Shown: positions 1-8,754, counted from the stretch's first letter. The stretch is 46,383 nucleotides of DNA from an uncultured Muribaculaceae bacterium (GCA_910578805.1 CAJTRS010000018.1:1-46383), one strand, 5' to 3'. Program-made: numbers and translations. Notes: generated by a model not told the origin, from the sequence alone.

Positions 1-1
1 T

Positions 2-61
2 TTCAAACAACAGGCCGGAATCAGCCCCAAACAATATCGTATGACTATAAATAAAGAATAG
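2..61 (+). CDS. C-terminal end of an AraC-family regulator (partial)
   Basis: Only the last 19 codons and a TAG stop are in the window. They read FKQQAGISPKQYR followed by a short polar tail. Phe-x-x-x-x-Gly-x-(S/T)-P-x-x-(Y/F)-R is the classic end of the second helix-turn-helix of AraC/XylS DNA-binding domains. The start and any sensor domain lie to the left, so the inducer and class (simple AraC or hybrid two-component) cannot be told. Call rests on this short motif alone. Confidence 0.7.
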   Translation, partial: FKQQAGISPKQYRMTINKE

Positions 62-616
62 TGATTATTTTGTTGTGGAATCGGCTAACCCCACTGCAAT
101 AAAAAATCCGGGGAGATCTCGACCATCAGAAAACGCAGAGTGAAATAAGAATCAGATGTCATACTTCTGAGGGTTTAATGGTTACATAAATATAATCATT
201 TTTACCGACATTTCAAAACGAAGAAAAACATCTGATCTCGCTGGAATGGTCATTGCGGCTACACACGCCTGTTTAGCCAGCAAACCGTGAATACGGCTCA
301 CGGTGTAAAATGACGCAAAGCGCAGAAATCGGTATTATGGAATGGTTTTAAGCGGGATATGTAGTTAAAGAATATTTCAAGAGTTAAATAGTGTTTAGCA
401 ACTCCGAAAATTGCGACCCCAACCGGGTCAAAGGTTCGTTCCCACGCTCAAAACCCCACTCTGTGAATGGATCAGTGTTGCTAACATTCGGAAGTTCAGC
501 CCATTCACAGTTGATATTCGGCAACTGTGAGTGGAATCACTCACAAACGTGAGCATTCACACATCACTCACACCTGACCGTATCGTTTTTCATAATTCTG
601 CTATTTGGGCAAAAAG
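62..616. other. Non-coding stretch with several inverted repeats
   Basis: About 550 bp between the AraC stop and the tRNA terminator. No reading frame of believable length or composition is seen on either strand. It holds several perfect short inverted repeats: a 7-bp pair at 284-290/298-304 and a cluster at 461-553 listed separately. It lies on the 3' side of the tRNA-Lys gene, a common place for integration scars, but I see no integrase and no clear copy of the tRNA 3' end. Confidence 0.6.
461..553. repeat. Cluster of overlapping inverted repeats
   Basis: Four perfect inverted repeats overlap here: CTGTGAATGG (461-470) with CCATTCACAG (501-510); TCACAGTTG (505-513) with CAACTGTGA (522-530); TGTGAGTG (526-533) with CACTCACA (538-545); CTCAC (540-544) with GTGAG (549-553). 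Because they share arms, they cannot all form at once, so a transcript could switch between alternative hairpins. No ORF follows within reach on the plus strand. The function is unknown. Confidence 0.6.
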
Positions 617-653
617 AAAAAACGCTGAAAATCAAGTGATTTCAGCGTTTTTC
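617..653 (-). terminator. Intrinsic terminator downstream of tRNA-Lys
   Basis: A hairpin with arms AACGCTGAAAATCA and TGATTTCAGCGTT (one bulged A) sits just beyond the tRNA 3' end. Read on the minus strand it is followed by a run of T, as expected for rho-independent termination of the tRNA transcript. A-tracts and T-tracts on both sides mean it could also work on the plus strand. Confidence 0.8.
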
Positions 654-675
654 AACATTTAGACATTTTGTCTTG

Positions 676-748
676 TGACCCCGGAGAGGCTCGAACTCTC
701 GACCCAATGATTAAGAGTCATTTGCTCTACCAACTGAGCTACGGAGTC
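676..748 (-). tRNA. tRNA-Lys (anticodon CTT)
   Basis: The minus strand folds as a complete tRNA. It has a 7-bp acceptor stem GACTCCG/CGGGGTC with one T-G pair, a D-arm GCTC-AGTTGGTA-GAGC, an anticodon stem AATGA/TCATT with loop CTCTTAA (anticodon CTT, lysine), and a T-arm GAGAG-TTCGAGC-CTCTC. The discriminator base is A, and the CCA end is not encoded. It has a dedicated promoter upstream and a terminator downstream, so it is a single-gene unit. Confidence 0.96.
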
Positions 749-793
749 ATTCGCTAATGCTTGGCTCTTACGGGCGCTTCTGCATTTGCGATG

Positions 794-824
794 CAAAGGT
801 AAAGCTATTTTTTTATCCGACAAA
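794..824 (-). promoter_or_regulatory. Bacteroidota-type promoter of tRNA-Lys
   Basis: On the minus strand TTTG (821-824), 19 bp, TACCTTTG (794-801) matches the Bacteroidota sigma-ABfr consensus fully. Initiation is expected near 787, giving a leader of about 40 nt before the tRNA. Confidence 0.8.
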
Positions 825-961
825 GTTTTTCACCTTTTTTCACACTTTGATTATGAGAATGCAATACTTTACGGAAATCTTTTCATGCAAATCAAGCCGT
901 GAGAGCCCCATCAGAACCTCCCGCAACTATCAGGCATAAATCACAGCAATTCAGGAGCAGG

Positions 962-1399
962 TCAGTCGGGTAACTCGACGGTGAGGGTACGACTTTGGTC
1001 GGGATTGACTGTCAGGCTGACCTTAACGGTGTCGTCGGGAAGTATGTCGGCTATGCGTTCGGGCCATTCAAGCAAACACAGTGCGCCGGAATCGAAATAG
1101 TCCTCCACACCTATGTCAAAGGCTTCATCAAGTGATTCAAGACGATACAAATCAAAGTGATACATCAGCTCGGCAGTGGTGTCGGAACGGTATTCGTTGA
1201 TGATGGAGAATGACGGCGATCCTGCCAGATCGTCTTCCACGCCGAGCTCGCGGCACAAAGCTGAAATAAATGTGGTCTTTCCGGCTCCCATCTCGCCATA
1301 GAATGCAAATATGGTATAATCGCCCATCAGGGCGACAAACTCGCGTGCAGCGGCCTCCAGGCCGTCAATCGAGGATATTTTTATCTCATGTAGTCTCAT
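962..1399 (-). CDS. tsaE: TsaE, ATPase of tRNA t6A biosynthesis
   Basis: 145 aa, typical for TsaE/YjeE. The protein is the P-loop ATPase that, with TsaB and TsaD, installs threonylcarbamoyl-adenosine at position 37 of ANN-decoding tRNAs. Visible motifs are the Walker A GEMGAGKTT (residues 35-43), a switch-like SPSFSIINEY, the HFDLYRLE segment and the Walker B region LCLLEWPE. The ATG start gives the usual N-terminus. It is the last gene of the porW-porX-tsaE stretch, 37 bp after porX, and could be co-transcribed. No clear terminator is seen before the tRNA unit. Confidence 0.95.
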   Translation of the reverse strand: MRLHEIKISSIDGLEAAAREFVALMGDYTIFAFYGEMGAGKTTFISALCRELGVEDDLAGSPSFSIINEYRSDTTAELMYHFDLYRLESLDEAFDIGVEDYFDSGALCLLEWPERIADILPDDTVKVSLTVNPDQSRTLTVELPD

Positions 1400-1436
1400 T
1401 TCGCTATCGGTTTATATGGTTTAAAATTACGTTTTT

Positions 1437-2984
1437 TCACTTTGGGTTAAGCGTTATCACCGGCACGAGCATCTCTTCCATCGAGATTCCGCCGTGCTGG
1501 AATGTGTCGGTATAGTACTGCACATAGTAATTATAGTTGTTGGGATATGCGAAGAAGTCGCGTCCGGTGACAAATATGTAACGTGTGGACACATTCGGCG
1601 CCGGAAGTCCGAATTTCTGCGGTTTCAGTATCTCATACACCTGTTTGGGATTGTAATTGAGGTTCCGGCCGAGCTTATAACGCAGGTTGGTGTTGGTATT
1701 CTTCTCCCCCACCACTTTCACCGGATTGGACACTCGCACCGTGCCATGGTCGGTGGTAAGTACCACCTTATACCCTTTCTCGGCTATGCGCCGCAACAGG
1801 TCGAGCACCGAGGAGTGACGGAACCACGACTCGGTAAGCGATCGGTAGGCGGCATTATTGGAGGCGAGCTCGCGAATCATCTTCGACTCCGTGCGCGCAT
1901 GTGAAAGCATATCGATGAAGTTAAATACCACAACATTGAGATCATTGGCCTCCAATGCTGAAAACTCACGCAACAGACGTTCGCCGGCGGCATTGTCGTT
2001 GACCTTATGGTATGAGAATGCGCATTTGCGCCTGTAGCGCTGAAACTGGGTGGCTATGAGCGGCGACTCATTAAGGTTTTTCCCCTCCTCGCTCTCCTCG
2101 TCAACCCACAGATCGGGGAACATTCGCTCTATCTCAACAGGCATAAGACCGGAGAATATGGCATTGCGGGCATACTGGGTGGCTGTGGGCAATATGGAAC
2201 AATACAGGTCATCGTCCGAGGTGAAATACTCGCTTAACAGCGGACGTATCACGCGCCACTGATCGAAACGGAAGTTGTCAATCAGAATGAAAAACACCTT
2301 TTCGCCGGCATCAAGCAACGGAAACACCTTGGTCTTAAACAGATCGGGACTCATCACCGGCCGATCCACACTATCGGGCACAAGCCACCGTTCGTAATTT
2401 TTCCTCACGAATTTGGCGAAAGCCACATTGGCCTCGGTTTTCTGCATCTCGAGCATCTCTTCCATGTCGGGAGCCGACTCGGCGAGTTCCAGTTCCCAGT
2501 GCACCAGTGTGCGGTAAGTCTCTTTCCAGTCCGATACGGTATATGACTCATTGATCGACGATGCTATCTTACCGAAATCGCTCCTGTAACCGGTGGAGGA
2601 CTTGGCCGACACAAGTTCCGACGAGTGAAGATTTTTCTTTATCGAGAGCAATATCTGATTGGGGTTCACGGGCTTTATCAGATAATCGGCTATCTTGCTA
2701 CCCACAGCCTGGTCCATAATGTTCTCCTCCTCGCTTTTTGTGATCATTATCACCGGCACGGCGGGAGCCATCACCTTGATCTTCGACAGTGTCTGCAATC
2801 CGGTAAGCCCCGGCATATTCTCATCAAGGATTATGAGGTCAAACGGCTGACGCTCCACCATATCCAGCGCATCGGCACCACTGTTTACGGTAACCACATC
2901 GTAGCCCTTGCTTCTAAGAAAAATCACATGCGGCTTCAGAAGGTCTATCTCGTCATCGGCCCATAGTACGGTATGTCGGTTCAT
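1437..2984 (-). CDS. porX: PorX, response regulator with PglZ phosphodiesterase domain
   Basis: 515 aa. PorX is the two-component response regulator tied to type IX secretion, usually paired with histidine kinase PorY and acting with an ECF sigma factor. Residues 1-120 form a receiver domain with acidic pair D10/D11, phospho-acceptor D54 (LIILDENMPG) and the KP motif (DYLIKPVN). From about residue 200 there is a PglZ/alkaline-phosphatase-like domain with IDNFRFDQW, TATQYAR, FNFIDMLSH, TTDHGT and FQHGG, which supply the expected metal ligands and nucleophile. The ATG start is clear. It lies 26 bp after porW, so the two are probably one transcript. No PorY kinase is in the window. Confidence 0.94.
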   Translation of the reverse strand: MNRHTVLWADDEIDLLKPHVIFLRSKGYDVVTVNSGADALDMVERQPFDLIILDENMPGLTGLQTLSKIKVMAPAVPVIMITKSEEENIMDQAVGSKIADYLIKPVNPNQILLSIKKNLHSSELVSAKSSTGYRSDFGKIASSINESYTVSDWKETYRTLVHWELELAESAPDMEEMLEMQKTEANVAFAKFVRKNYERWLVPDSVDRPVMSPDLFKTKVFPLLDAGEKVFFILIDNFRFDQWRVIRPLLSEYFTSDDDLYCSILPTATQYARNAIFSGLMPVEIERMFPDLWVDEESEEGKNLNESPLIATQFQRYRRKCAFSYHKVNDNAAGERLLREFSALEANDLNVVVFNFIDMLSHARTESKMIRELASNNAAYRSLTESWFRHSSVLDLLRRIAEKGYKVVLTTDHGTVRVSNPVKVVGEKNTNTNLRYKLGRNLNYNPKQVYEILKPQKFGLPAPNVSTRYIFVTGRDFFAYPNNYNYYVQYYTDTFQHGGISMEEMLVPVITLNPK

Positions 2985-3010
2985 CTAAGCATTTGTTTTT
3001 AAGTCATCAA

Positions 3011-6000
3011 TCAGTCGAGCAGCGGATCATCGCCCTCCGACCCCATAGGATACACTGTGACACGGTTGGCCGACGAACCTTTCTTCATCGGCTTCAGCAC
3101 GGGAACGTTTTTGGCCGGTGGCGGCGGCACAGGCACGTCATAAGGCAACACCTCTTTGTCGCCAGTCGCCTCGGTTTCTGTCACTTCCGCTGCGGGAGCC
3201 GGAGCGGCATCGCCGGAGCCGGACTCAGGCAAAGTCTCACCCGACACGGATTCAGCCTGCGGCTTGTCAGATACAGACTCTTGCGGCCTGTCGGCGGCAT
3301 TACTTCCCGGCTCTTCGGATCGGTCATACATTTCCTTTGCCGAAGGATACTCCTCGGACGGGAGCACACTTTCATGTATCTGTCCGAGACGGTCATCGCC
3401 CACCGCCTCGAAATACTCGTCAAGCGTGCGGCCCTCATTGAGCAATATATCGAAATTATGCCGGCTTATAATCAGAGGCACAACACCCTTCGGCATTTTG
3501 AACGAGCCTTTTGTCTCCAAAAGACTGCGGTAATGGTTGACTTCCGCCTGATTACCGAATCCTGAAACCACCAGAAGCCCCAGACTACCAAACTGCAACT
3601 GTTCAAGATCGAAATCCCTCACTGAGAATGTGGCAAAATTATGCCGTGCCACCTCAAACAGCAGTTGGTTCGGATTCACCCTATCGGTGGAATAAATCAG
3701 CACCAGCAACTGCGGACCGGGAGTTTCGAAATCGAACTCCGCCGGGGCTCCATCAAGGCTCACAGCCGAGGAGTCATTGCTCAGACGGGTTGACCACACG
3801 ATGCCGCGCACGTTGATTCCGGAGGTGTTGAACTTACGACCCTGTGCCAGCAGCTCAAGATATGACGATGCCAACGGCGACACATCGGTGTCGGGATAAC
3901 GCTCTATGAGCTGTCGCAGTGTCTGCGAAAACTTATCCGGATCATTCTCCGTGACATACGAGAGCGCCTCTATGAACATGAATTTAGGCATTATCCGGCT
4001 CATGGGATAATCGGCGCGCATGCGCAAGTATATCCTGTGCACCGAGGCGTTGTCATTGGCCATATAGGCCGAATAAGCCTCGTCATAAAGCCTGCTCTCC
4101 TCCTGCGGCATGCGTTTCAGTTTCTCCATATAGTCGGGATCGGCAAGAGCCTCGCCATATTTTGAATCCGGAAAATCATTCAATATCAGTTCGCGATACT
4201 TGTCGGCAAGCGCCATATCGCCCGAACGCATATACATCAGATAGAGATTATAATATACATCGAGCCGGTAAACATTATCGGGATAACGCTTCAGAAGTCT
4301 GTCCCATTCACTCTCGGCGGCACCGAAATCCTCCATCTTGTCCTTAAGTATCAGACCCATATTGTACAGCCCCTCCTGTATGACCTCATTGGCCACCGTA
4401 CGCTCCGCCTCGGTAGAGGGAATCTGGTTAAGGTAATATTCCGGATAATGCGGATCGGAGGCTCGCTCCATGGCCTCTTTGGATTCCTCGGCGGTGTCCT
4501 GTGATTCGTCAGCGTTCTCCCCATCGGTCTGTTCCGCAGAGTCCTCACTCTCCTCATCGGAGAACGAGTATGCCGCTTTGTTGCGACGGCGCCAGTCGTC
4601 CTCGAGTTTTCGGCTGCCCCACCGTTTCTGGAACTCTGTACGGCCGGCATTTTTGGTAGCTTGATTGTAAAAATACCACGACTTGTCAGTGTTGAGTGTA
4701 AACGTGGTAGGCGCCGTCGTATTCCCCTGCTGCAATCCGGTTCCGGCAGCCTCCTGTTGCGCCATATACTCCTCACGCCGGGCCGCCTCAGCCTCCTCCT
4801 GTTCACGCTTCTTGAGGTCTTCGATAATCTTGTCAACCACCTTGCGCTGCTCTTCAGGCGACATGTCCGATAGCCGGAGCAATGAGTCCTGAAGCGTGAC
4901 ATTCTGCGAATACACCGCCAGTTCATCAAGCACATCGCTGCGACGCTTAAGCGCGCTGTAACCCGGATAATTGTCGGGTATCTGCGGTATGGCCTCGGAG
5001 TAACACGGCTGCGCCTTGTCATACTCGTGCATATCATAATAGACTCCGCCGAGGGTCAGCTGAGCCATAGCCTTGTCAATGCCGTTGCGCGTGGAGGAGG
5101 CTATGGACGTCTCATATTCCTTTACCGCCTGCGCCGTATCGCCCCGCGACAGATACAGATTGCCTATGGCATAGTATATCTGATCAAGAAAATCCTTGTT
5201 GCTGCCAAACCGCGTAAGCGCCCGCAGAGCTTTCACCTCAGGCTTGATATCGGAACCCTGGAAAACCTCGCTCTGCTTGATGCGGGCATTGAATTTCGTC
5301 CGGTGGTTCACCCCCGACATACCCCCCACTTTCCTGAAAGCCTCATAGGCATCTGTAGGACGGTCAAGCTGACGATATACCTGACCCAAAAGAAAAGTCA
5401 GCCGTATTTTCTGCGCACCTCTGGCATAACCGATAGCTTTCTGAAGCATTGGCACAGCCTTTTCATAATCCTTGGACCGCAGATAAAAATCGGCATACGA
5501 AAAATAATACAAATCCTTCAGTGTATCATTTACGAGTTCCTTTTCCTTTATCCTGACCAGAATGCTTTCGGCTTCAAAAAGCCAGTCTATGGCACAGTAA
5601 CACCGCGCCTGCCACAGCTTGGCCTCTGTCACCGTTGACGGCAGCCACCAGAAATGCTTGGATATGTAGAAAAACGTGGAGGCCGCTCCGAGGAAATCAC
5701 CGTTGAGATACTGGCTGCGCGCCATCATCAGCCACGCATTATGCAGAAACGGATTGTACTCCTCGCGTTTCAGCCATTTCTTATATTCGGGATCTTTGCC
5801 TTTTCCGGCCTTGCGTGCCGGACGCTTCTTTATGGAACGTAGCTGAATGGCTTTCTGTCCTTTTTCAATGGAACGCTTGAAATCCTGTGACGGGTGTGCG
5901 GCCTTCTCATCATTGTGCGACTCGGCCGGGTGCATGTAGATCATTCGCGAATAATCGTCCTCATACTTCTCCTCCATCTCCTTGATATTCTCCTTGTAGT

Positions 6001-6148
6001 GCTCGTCGCCATTGAAGTATATGTTGTAACGCGTGATAAATGCCATGTAATTACGCGATGCGGCGGTATTCTTCTTCAGACTGCAGCCACTGAGCAGCAT
6101 GAGGAACAGCACACACAGATATCCCGATAATCTTACAGACTTCAACAC
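3011..6148 (-). CDS. porW: PorW/SprE-type lipoprotein of type IX secretion
   Basis: 1045 aa. The N-terminus is a lipoprotein signal peptide with lipobox LLSGC near residue 22, followed by NTAASRNYMAFITRYNIYFNG, which resembles the opening of PorW/SprE proteins needed for gliding and type IX secretion. Several TPR-like segments follow (about residues 130-400), then a Gln/Glu-rich linker, a second TPR block (about 590-770), and a C-terminal tail rich in Pro and Ser. The start is GTG at 6148 or TTG at 6145; a stop codon lies just upstream, so no ATG start is possible before the signal peptide. It is probably anchored in the outer membrane, facing the periplasm. Adjacency to porX supports the call. 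Confidence 0.88.
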   Translation of the reverse strand: MLKSVRLSGYLCVLFLMLLSGCSLKKNTAASRNYMAFITRYNIYFNGDEHYKENIKEMEEKYEDDYSRMIYMHPAESHNDEKAAHPSQDFKRSIEKGQKAIQLRSIKKRPARKAGKGKDPEYKKWLKREEYNPFLHNAWLMMARSQYLNGDFLGAASTFFYISKHFWWLPSTVTEAKLWQARCYCAIDWLFEAESILVRIKEKELVNDTLKDLYYFSYADFYLRSKDYEKAVPMLQKAIGYARGAQKIRLTFLLGQVYRQLDRPTDAYEAFRKVGGMSGVNHRTKFNARIKQSEVFQGSDIKPEVKALRALTRFGSNKDFLDQIYYAIGNLYLSRGDTAQAVKEYETSIASSTRNGIDKAMAQLTLGGVYYDMHEYDKAQPCYSEAIPQIPDNYPGYSALKRRSDVLDELAVYSQNVTLQDSLLRLSDMSPEEQRKVVDKIIEDLKKREQEEAEAARREEYMAQQEAAGTGLQQGNTTAPTTFTLNTDKSWYFYNQATKNAGRTEFQKRWGSRKLEDDWRRRNKAAYSFSDEESEDSAEQTDGENADESQDTAEESKEAMERASDPHYPEYYLNQIPSTEAERTVANEVIQEGLYNMGLILKDKMEDFGAAESEWDRLLKRYPDNVYRLDVYYNLYLMYMRSGDMALADKYRELILNDFPDSKYGEALADPDYMEKLKRMPQEESRLYDEAYSAYMANDNASVHRIYLRMRADYPMSRIMPKFMFIEALSYVTENDPDKFSQTLRQLIERYPDTDVSPLASSYLELLAQGRKFNTSGINVRGIVWSTRLSNDSSAVSLDGAPAEFDFETPGPQLLVLIYSTDRVNPNQLLFEVARHNFATFSVRDFDLEQLQFGSLGLLVVSGFGNQAEVNHYRSLLETKGSFKMPKGVVPLIISRHNFDILLNEGRTLDEYFEAVGDDRLGQIHESVLPSEEYPSAKEMYDRSEEPGSNAADRPQESVSDKPQAESVSGETLPESGSGDAAPAPAAEVTETEATGDKEVLPYDVPVPPPPAKNVPVLKPMKKGSSANRVTVYPMGSEGDDPLLD

Positions 6149-6210
6149 TTGTCAGGAGCGGATTTTCTATTGTATTCCATAATAAGTAACTAACGTGCGG
6201 ACACTACGGT

Positions 6211-7035
6211 TTATTGCCACTTCATGCGCCTGACAAGCGGTGCCGTCAACCGAGCCGCCACATACATTACCGACAATACGAGCACCATTATCGCCGAGCA
6301 CGGCACATCGGCGGTGGCACTGAGCATCAGGCCGGCCACACACCCCACCATAGATATTGCTATCGAGGCAAACATCATGGTGCGAAACCGCCGGCAATAT
6401 ATTTCGGCTATGATCTGCGGCAATGCAAACATCGACATGAGCAGCATCACACCGACCATACGTATCGTAAGCACTATACACACGGCCACAAACACCGTCA
6501 TGGCATAAGTGACGAACCTTACGGGCATACCCATGACACGCGCGAAATCCTTGTCGAAGGCACACGTGACGACCTGCCTGTAAAACACAGCCATAAAAGC
6601 CACCAGCACCACGGTAAAAACCGAGAATGTCCACAAATCTTTATCCGTTATGGTAAGCACATTGCCGAACAGGAATGAATTGAGTTCGGGCACATAACCC
6701 GGAGTCATAAACACAAAATAGATACCGATGGCCATGCCAAGAGCCCAGACCACAGCTATGGCCGAATCATGCCTCACACCGTGGCGAGAGGATATCCACT
6801 CCACCGCTCCTGAAGCTCCTATGGCAAATGCCGACGCCATGAACACCGGATCAATACCGAGATAATAGCCCAGCCCGAGACCTCCGAAACAGGCATGGGT
6901 AATGCCACCGCTTATAGCCACCAGACGCCTTGTCACTATATATGTGCCGATTATTGCCGATGCTACACTGAGCACCATCACACCCAGCAAGGCGTTACGG
7001 AAAAATTCATATTGTAATATATCCTGCATAAGCAT
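6211..7035 (-). CDS. ABC-3 family metal transporter permease (ZnuB-like)
   Basis: 274 aa from the chosen ATG (a second ATG follows two codons later). It is a multi-pass membrane protein with about eight hydrophobic segments. Residues ILQYEFFRNALLG near the start, ISGGITHACFGGLGLG, and the late TIRMVGVMLLMSMFALPQIIA block are typical of ABC-3 permeases importing zinc or manganese. No solute-binding protein or ATPase of the same system is adjacent, so the partners must be elsewhere. The start lies 4 bp after the stop of the small membrane protein, suggesting translational coupling. A longer in-frame extension overlaps the upstream gene and is unlikely to be used. The exact metal cannot be told. 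Confidence 0.88.
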   Translation of the reverse strand: MLMQDILQYEFFRNALLGVMVLSVASAIIGTYIVTRRLVAISGGITHACFGGLGLGYYLGIDPVFMASAFAIGASGAVEWISSRHGVRHDSAIAVVWALGMAIGIYFVFMTPGYVPELNSFLFGNVLTITDKDLWTFSVFTVVLVAFMAVFYRQVVTCAFDKDFARVMGMPVRFVTYAMTVFVAVCIVLTIRMVGVMLLMSMFALPQIIAEIYCRRFRTMMFASIAISMVGCVAGLMLSATADVPCSAIMVLVLSVMYVAARLTAPLVRRMKWQ

Positions 7036-7039
7036 GAAA

Positions 7040-7462
7040 TTAATTCGGAGTTCCGGCGGCACGAGCTTCCGACACAATCATCAGCAACTCATCGCGCACT
7101 ACCGCCGGTAATTCTATGCCACGCAACTGTATGCTGCGCGCCCAGCTGGCTATGTCCGACGGCAACAATGTCAGCAATACGTTGCGGAACTCTTCAATCT
7201 CCTCATCGCCGTAGCCCGATGCCGGTGTACCCCGGAAGCGGTCAAGCTCCTCGTCATCATAATACACTATCTCCCGGCTAACGGCTGCAAGCAGAGAATC
7301 CTTTTCGCATGTGATGTGCATGCCGCAGCACTGCTCCTCCCCGGCAGCCGGTGTTTCGGGCTCATCTGACTCCGGATTACGCGCCATGTCGCGCCTGTGC
7401 AACAGATACAGCACCACACCCACCGCCACCAAAGCGGCAAGAATATACAGCGCCACTATCAT
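7040..7462 (-). CDS. Small single-pass membrane protein of unknown function
   Basis: 140 aa. The ATG overlaps the aroA stop as ATGA, which fixes the start. It opens with one hydrophobic segment (about residues 3-20, VALYILAALVAVGVVLYLL), then a charged linker with GEEQCCGMHITCEKD containing a Cys-Cys pair, then a soluble region with YYDDEELDRFRG and a C-terminal half ending in RDELLMIVSEARAAG. I recognise no named family, although similar proteins next to aroA appear to be conserved in Bacteroidales. It sits between aroA and the permease in an apparently coupled chain. Confidence 0.75.
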   Translation of the reverse strand: MIVALYILAALVAVGVVLYLLHRRDMARNPESDEPETPAAGEEQCCGMHITCEKDSLLAAVSREIVYYDDEELDRFRGTPASGYGDEEIEEFRNVLLTLLPSDIASWARSIQLRGIELPAVVRDELLMIVSEARAAGTPN

Positions 7463-8718
7463 TCGGCGTCCCCCTCCACAGGGATATCGGCATCGCTTAT
7501 CGTGAAACCGGCAGCAGCCAGATGCTCCCAATAATGCGGATAGGATTTCTCCACGACCTCGGCATTGCGTATAACGATACCGGGCACATACACAGATACA
7601 GGAGCAAAAGCCATGGCCATGCGATGGTCGCCGTATGTGTCAAATTCGGGCATCTCCATTATGGGCATTCGGCGACCGTCCCAAGCTATTGAATCGGACG
7701 ATACTAAAGCCTCCACACCAATCTTGCGCAATTCGGAGCCAAGGGCTTCAAGCCGGTCAGTCTCCTTGATTTTTAAGGTGGAAAGCCCGGAAACATAAAA
7801 CGGAATCCCCATGAGAGCACACGTCACCACCACGGTTTGTGCAAGATCAGGCGTATCCGACATGTCGATATTCAACCGCGGACAGCACTCGGGCGAAGCC
7901 ATAAGCTCCACGGCACCGTCCTTTTCACTTTCGAAATCCGTGATCACTCCGAGATTTTCAAATATCAGTGCCGCCGCACGGTCACCCTGCATACTGTCTT
8001 TCTCTATTCCGCGCAGGGTTATAAACCCTGCCGTCAGAGCCTGAATCTCGTACCAATACGATGCCGCGCTCCAGTCGCCACCCACAGCCGTTATCTTTCG
8101 GCTGTAGGGCACAGTATCCACCGTGACCACATTTCCGTCACGCGACGCTGAGGCACCGGCGCTTTGCATCATTTGTAGGGTCATGTCGATATACGGCACC
8201 GAGGTCATCTCTCCTGACAATGTGAGGCGCAGCCCCTCCGACATGTATGGAGCAATCATCATAAGAGCCGAGACATACTGCGAGCTCACAGATGCCTCCA
8301 TCACCACATCGCCTCCCGTGAGACGACAGCCATGGATACGTAGAGGTGGAAAACCGTCATCACCCAGATACTCTATCCGCGCCCCACACGCCTTAAGGGC
8401 ATCGACAAGCGGTCCGATAGGACGACGGCGCATACGGGCGTCACCGTCCACAACCACACAACGTCCGGCGACCGAGGCGAAATAGGCCGTAAGAAAACGC
8501 ATGGCAGTACCGGCATTTCCCACACTGATCTCCATGGAATCGGAATCAAGAGCCGCCATGACGGCTTCGGTATCGGTGCATTGCGCCATTTGTGGCATTG
8601 TCGCATCACCGACGGACAAAGCATTGATAATCAAAGCTCGATTACTCTCGCTCTTCGACAGCGGAAGAGTTACTTCCGCTTCGGGCAAATCATCGGGAGG
8701 ATATATACGATAGTTCAT
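7459..8718 (-). CDS. aroA: AroA, 3-phosphoshikimate 1-carboxyvinyltransferase (EPSP synthase)
   Basis: 419 aa. It transfers enolpyruvyl from PEP to shikimate-3-phosphate, the sixth step of the shikimate pathway, in the cytosol. Visible signatures are LPLSKSESNRALI near the N-terminus, the PEP-binding GNAGTAMRFLTA (about residues 67-78), the RRRPIGPLVDAL loop, SSQYVSALMM, and the C-terminal DTYGDHRMAMAFAP. The chosen ATG is two codons inside a possible GTG start, because an excellent -7 box ends only 5 bp before the ATG. The mRNA may therefore be leaderless. Confidence 0.96.
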   Translation of the reverse strand: MNYRIYPPDDLPEAEVTLPLSKSESNRALIINALSVGDATMPQMAQCTDTEAVMAALDSDSMEISVGNAGTAMRFLTAYFASVAGRCVVVDGDARMRRRPIGPLVDALKACGARIEYLGDDGFPPLRIHGCRLTGGDVVMEASVSSQYVSALMMIAPYMSEGLRLTLSGEMTSVPYIDMTLQMMQSAGASASRDGNVVTVDTVPYSRKITAVGGDWSAASYWYEIQALTAGFITLRGIEKDSMQGDRAAALIFENLGVITDFESEKDGAVELMASPECCPRLNIDMSDTPDLAQTVVVTCALMGIPFYVSGLSTLKIKETDRLEALGSELRKIGVEALVSSDSIAWDGRRMPIMEMPEFDTYGDHRMAMAFAPVSVYVPGIVIRNAEVVEKSYPHYWEHLAAAGFTISDADIPVEGDAE

Positions 8719-8723
8719 ATTCA

Positions 8724-8754
8724 CAAAGTTACACCTTTTTACACAAACGGCAAG
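8724..8754 (-). promoter_or_regulatory. Promoter of aroA, possibly giving a leaderless mRNA
   Basis: On the minus strand CTTG (8751-8754), 19 bp, TAACTTTG (8724-8731). The -7 box is a full match to TAnnTTTG and ends 5 bp before the ATG at 8718, so initiation is expected at or next to the start codon. Confidence 0.7.

Noticed and set aside
411..460. GACCCC followed by GGTTCG, recalling a tRNA 3' half or an attachment-site copy next to tRNA-Lys.
   Set aside because: Only about six bases match the tRNA 3' end and no T-stem or acceptor pairing can be built.
757..939. 60-codon open frame on the plus strand beside the tRNA.
   Set aside because: It runs over the tRNA promoter, has no family resemblance and its composition is not that of neighbouring genes.
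6167..6634. 155-codon minus-strand frame rich in Cys, Tyr and His.
   Set aside because: It is a different frame of the ABC permease gene, whose motifs are clear.
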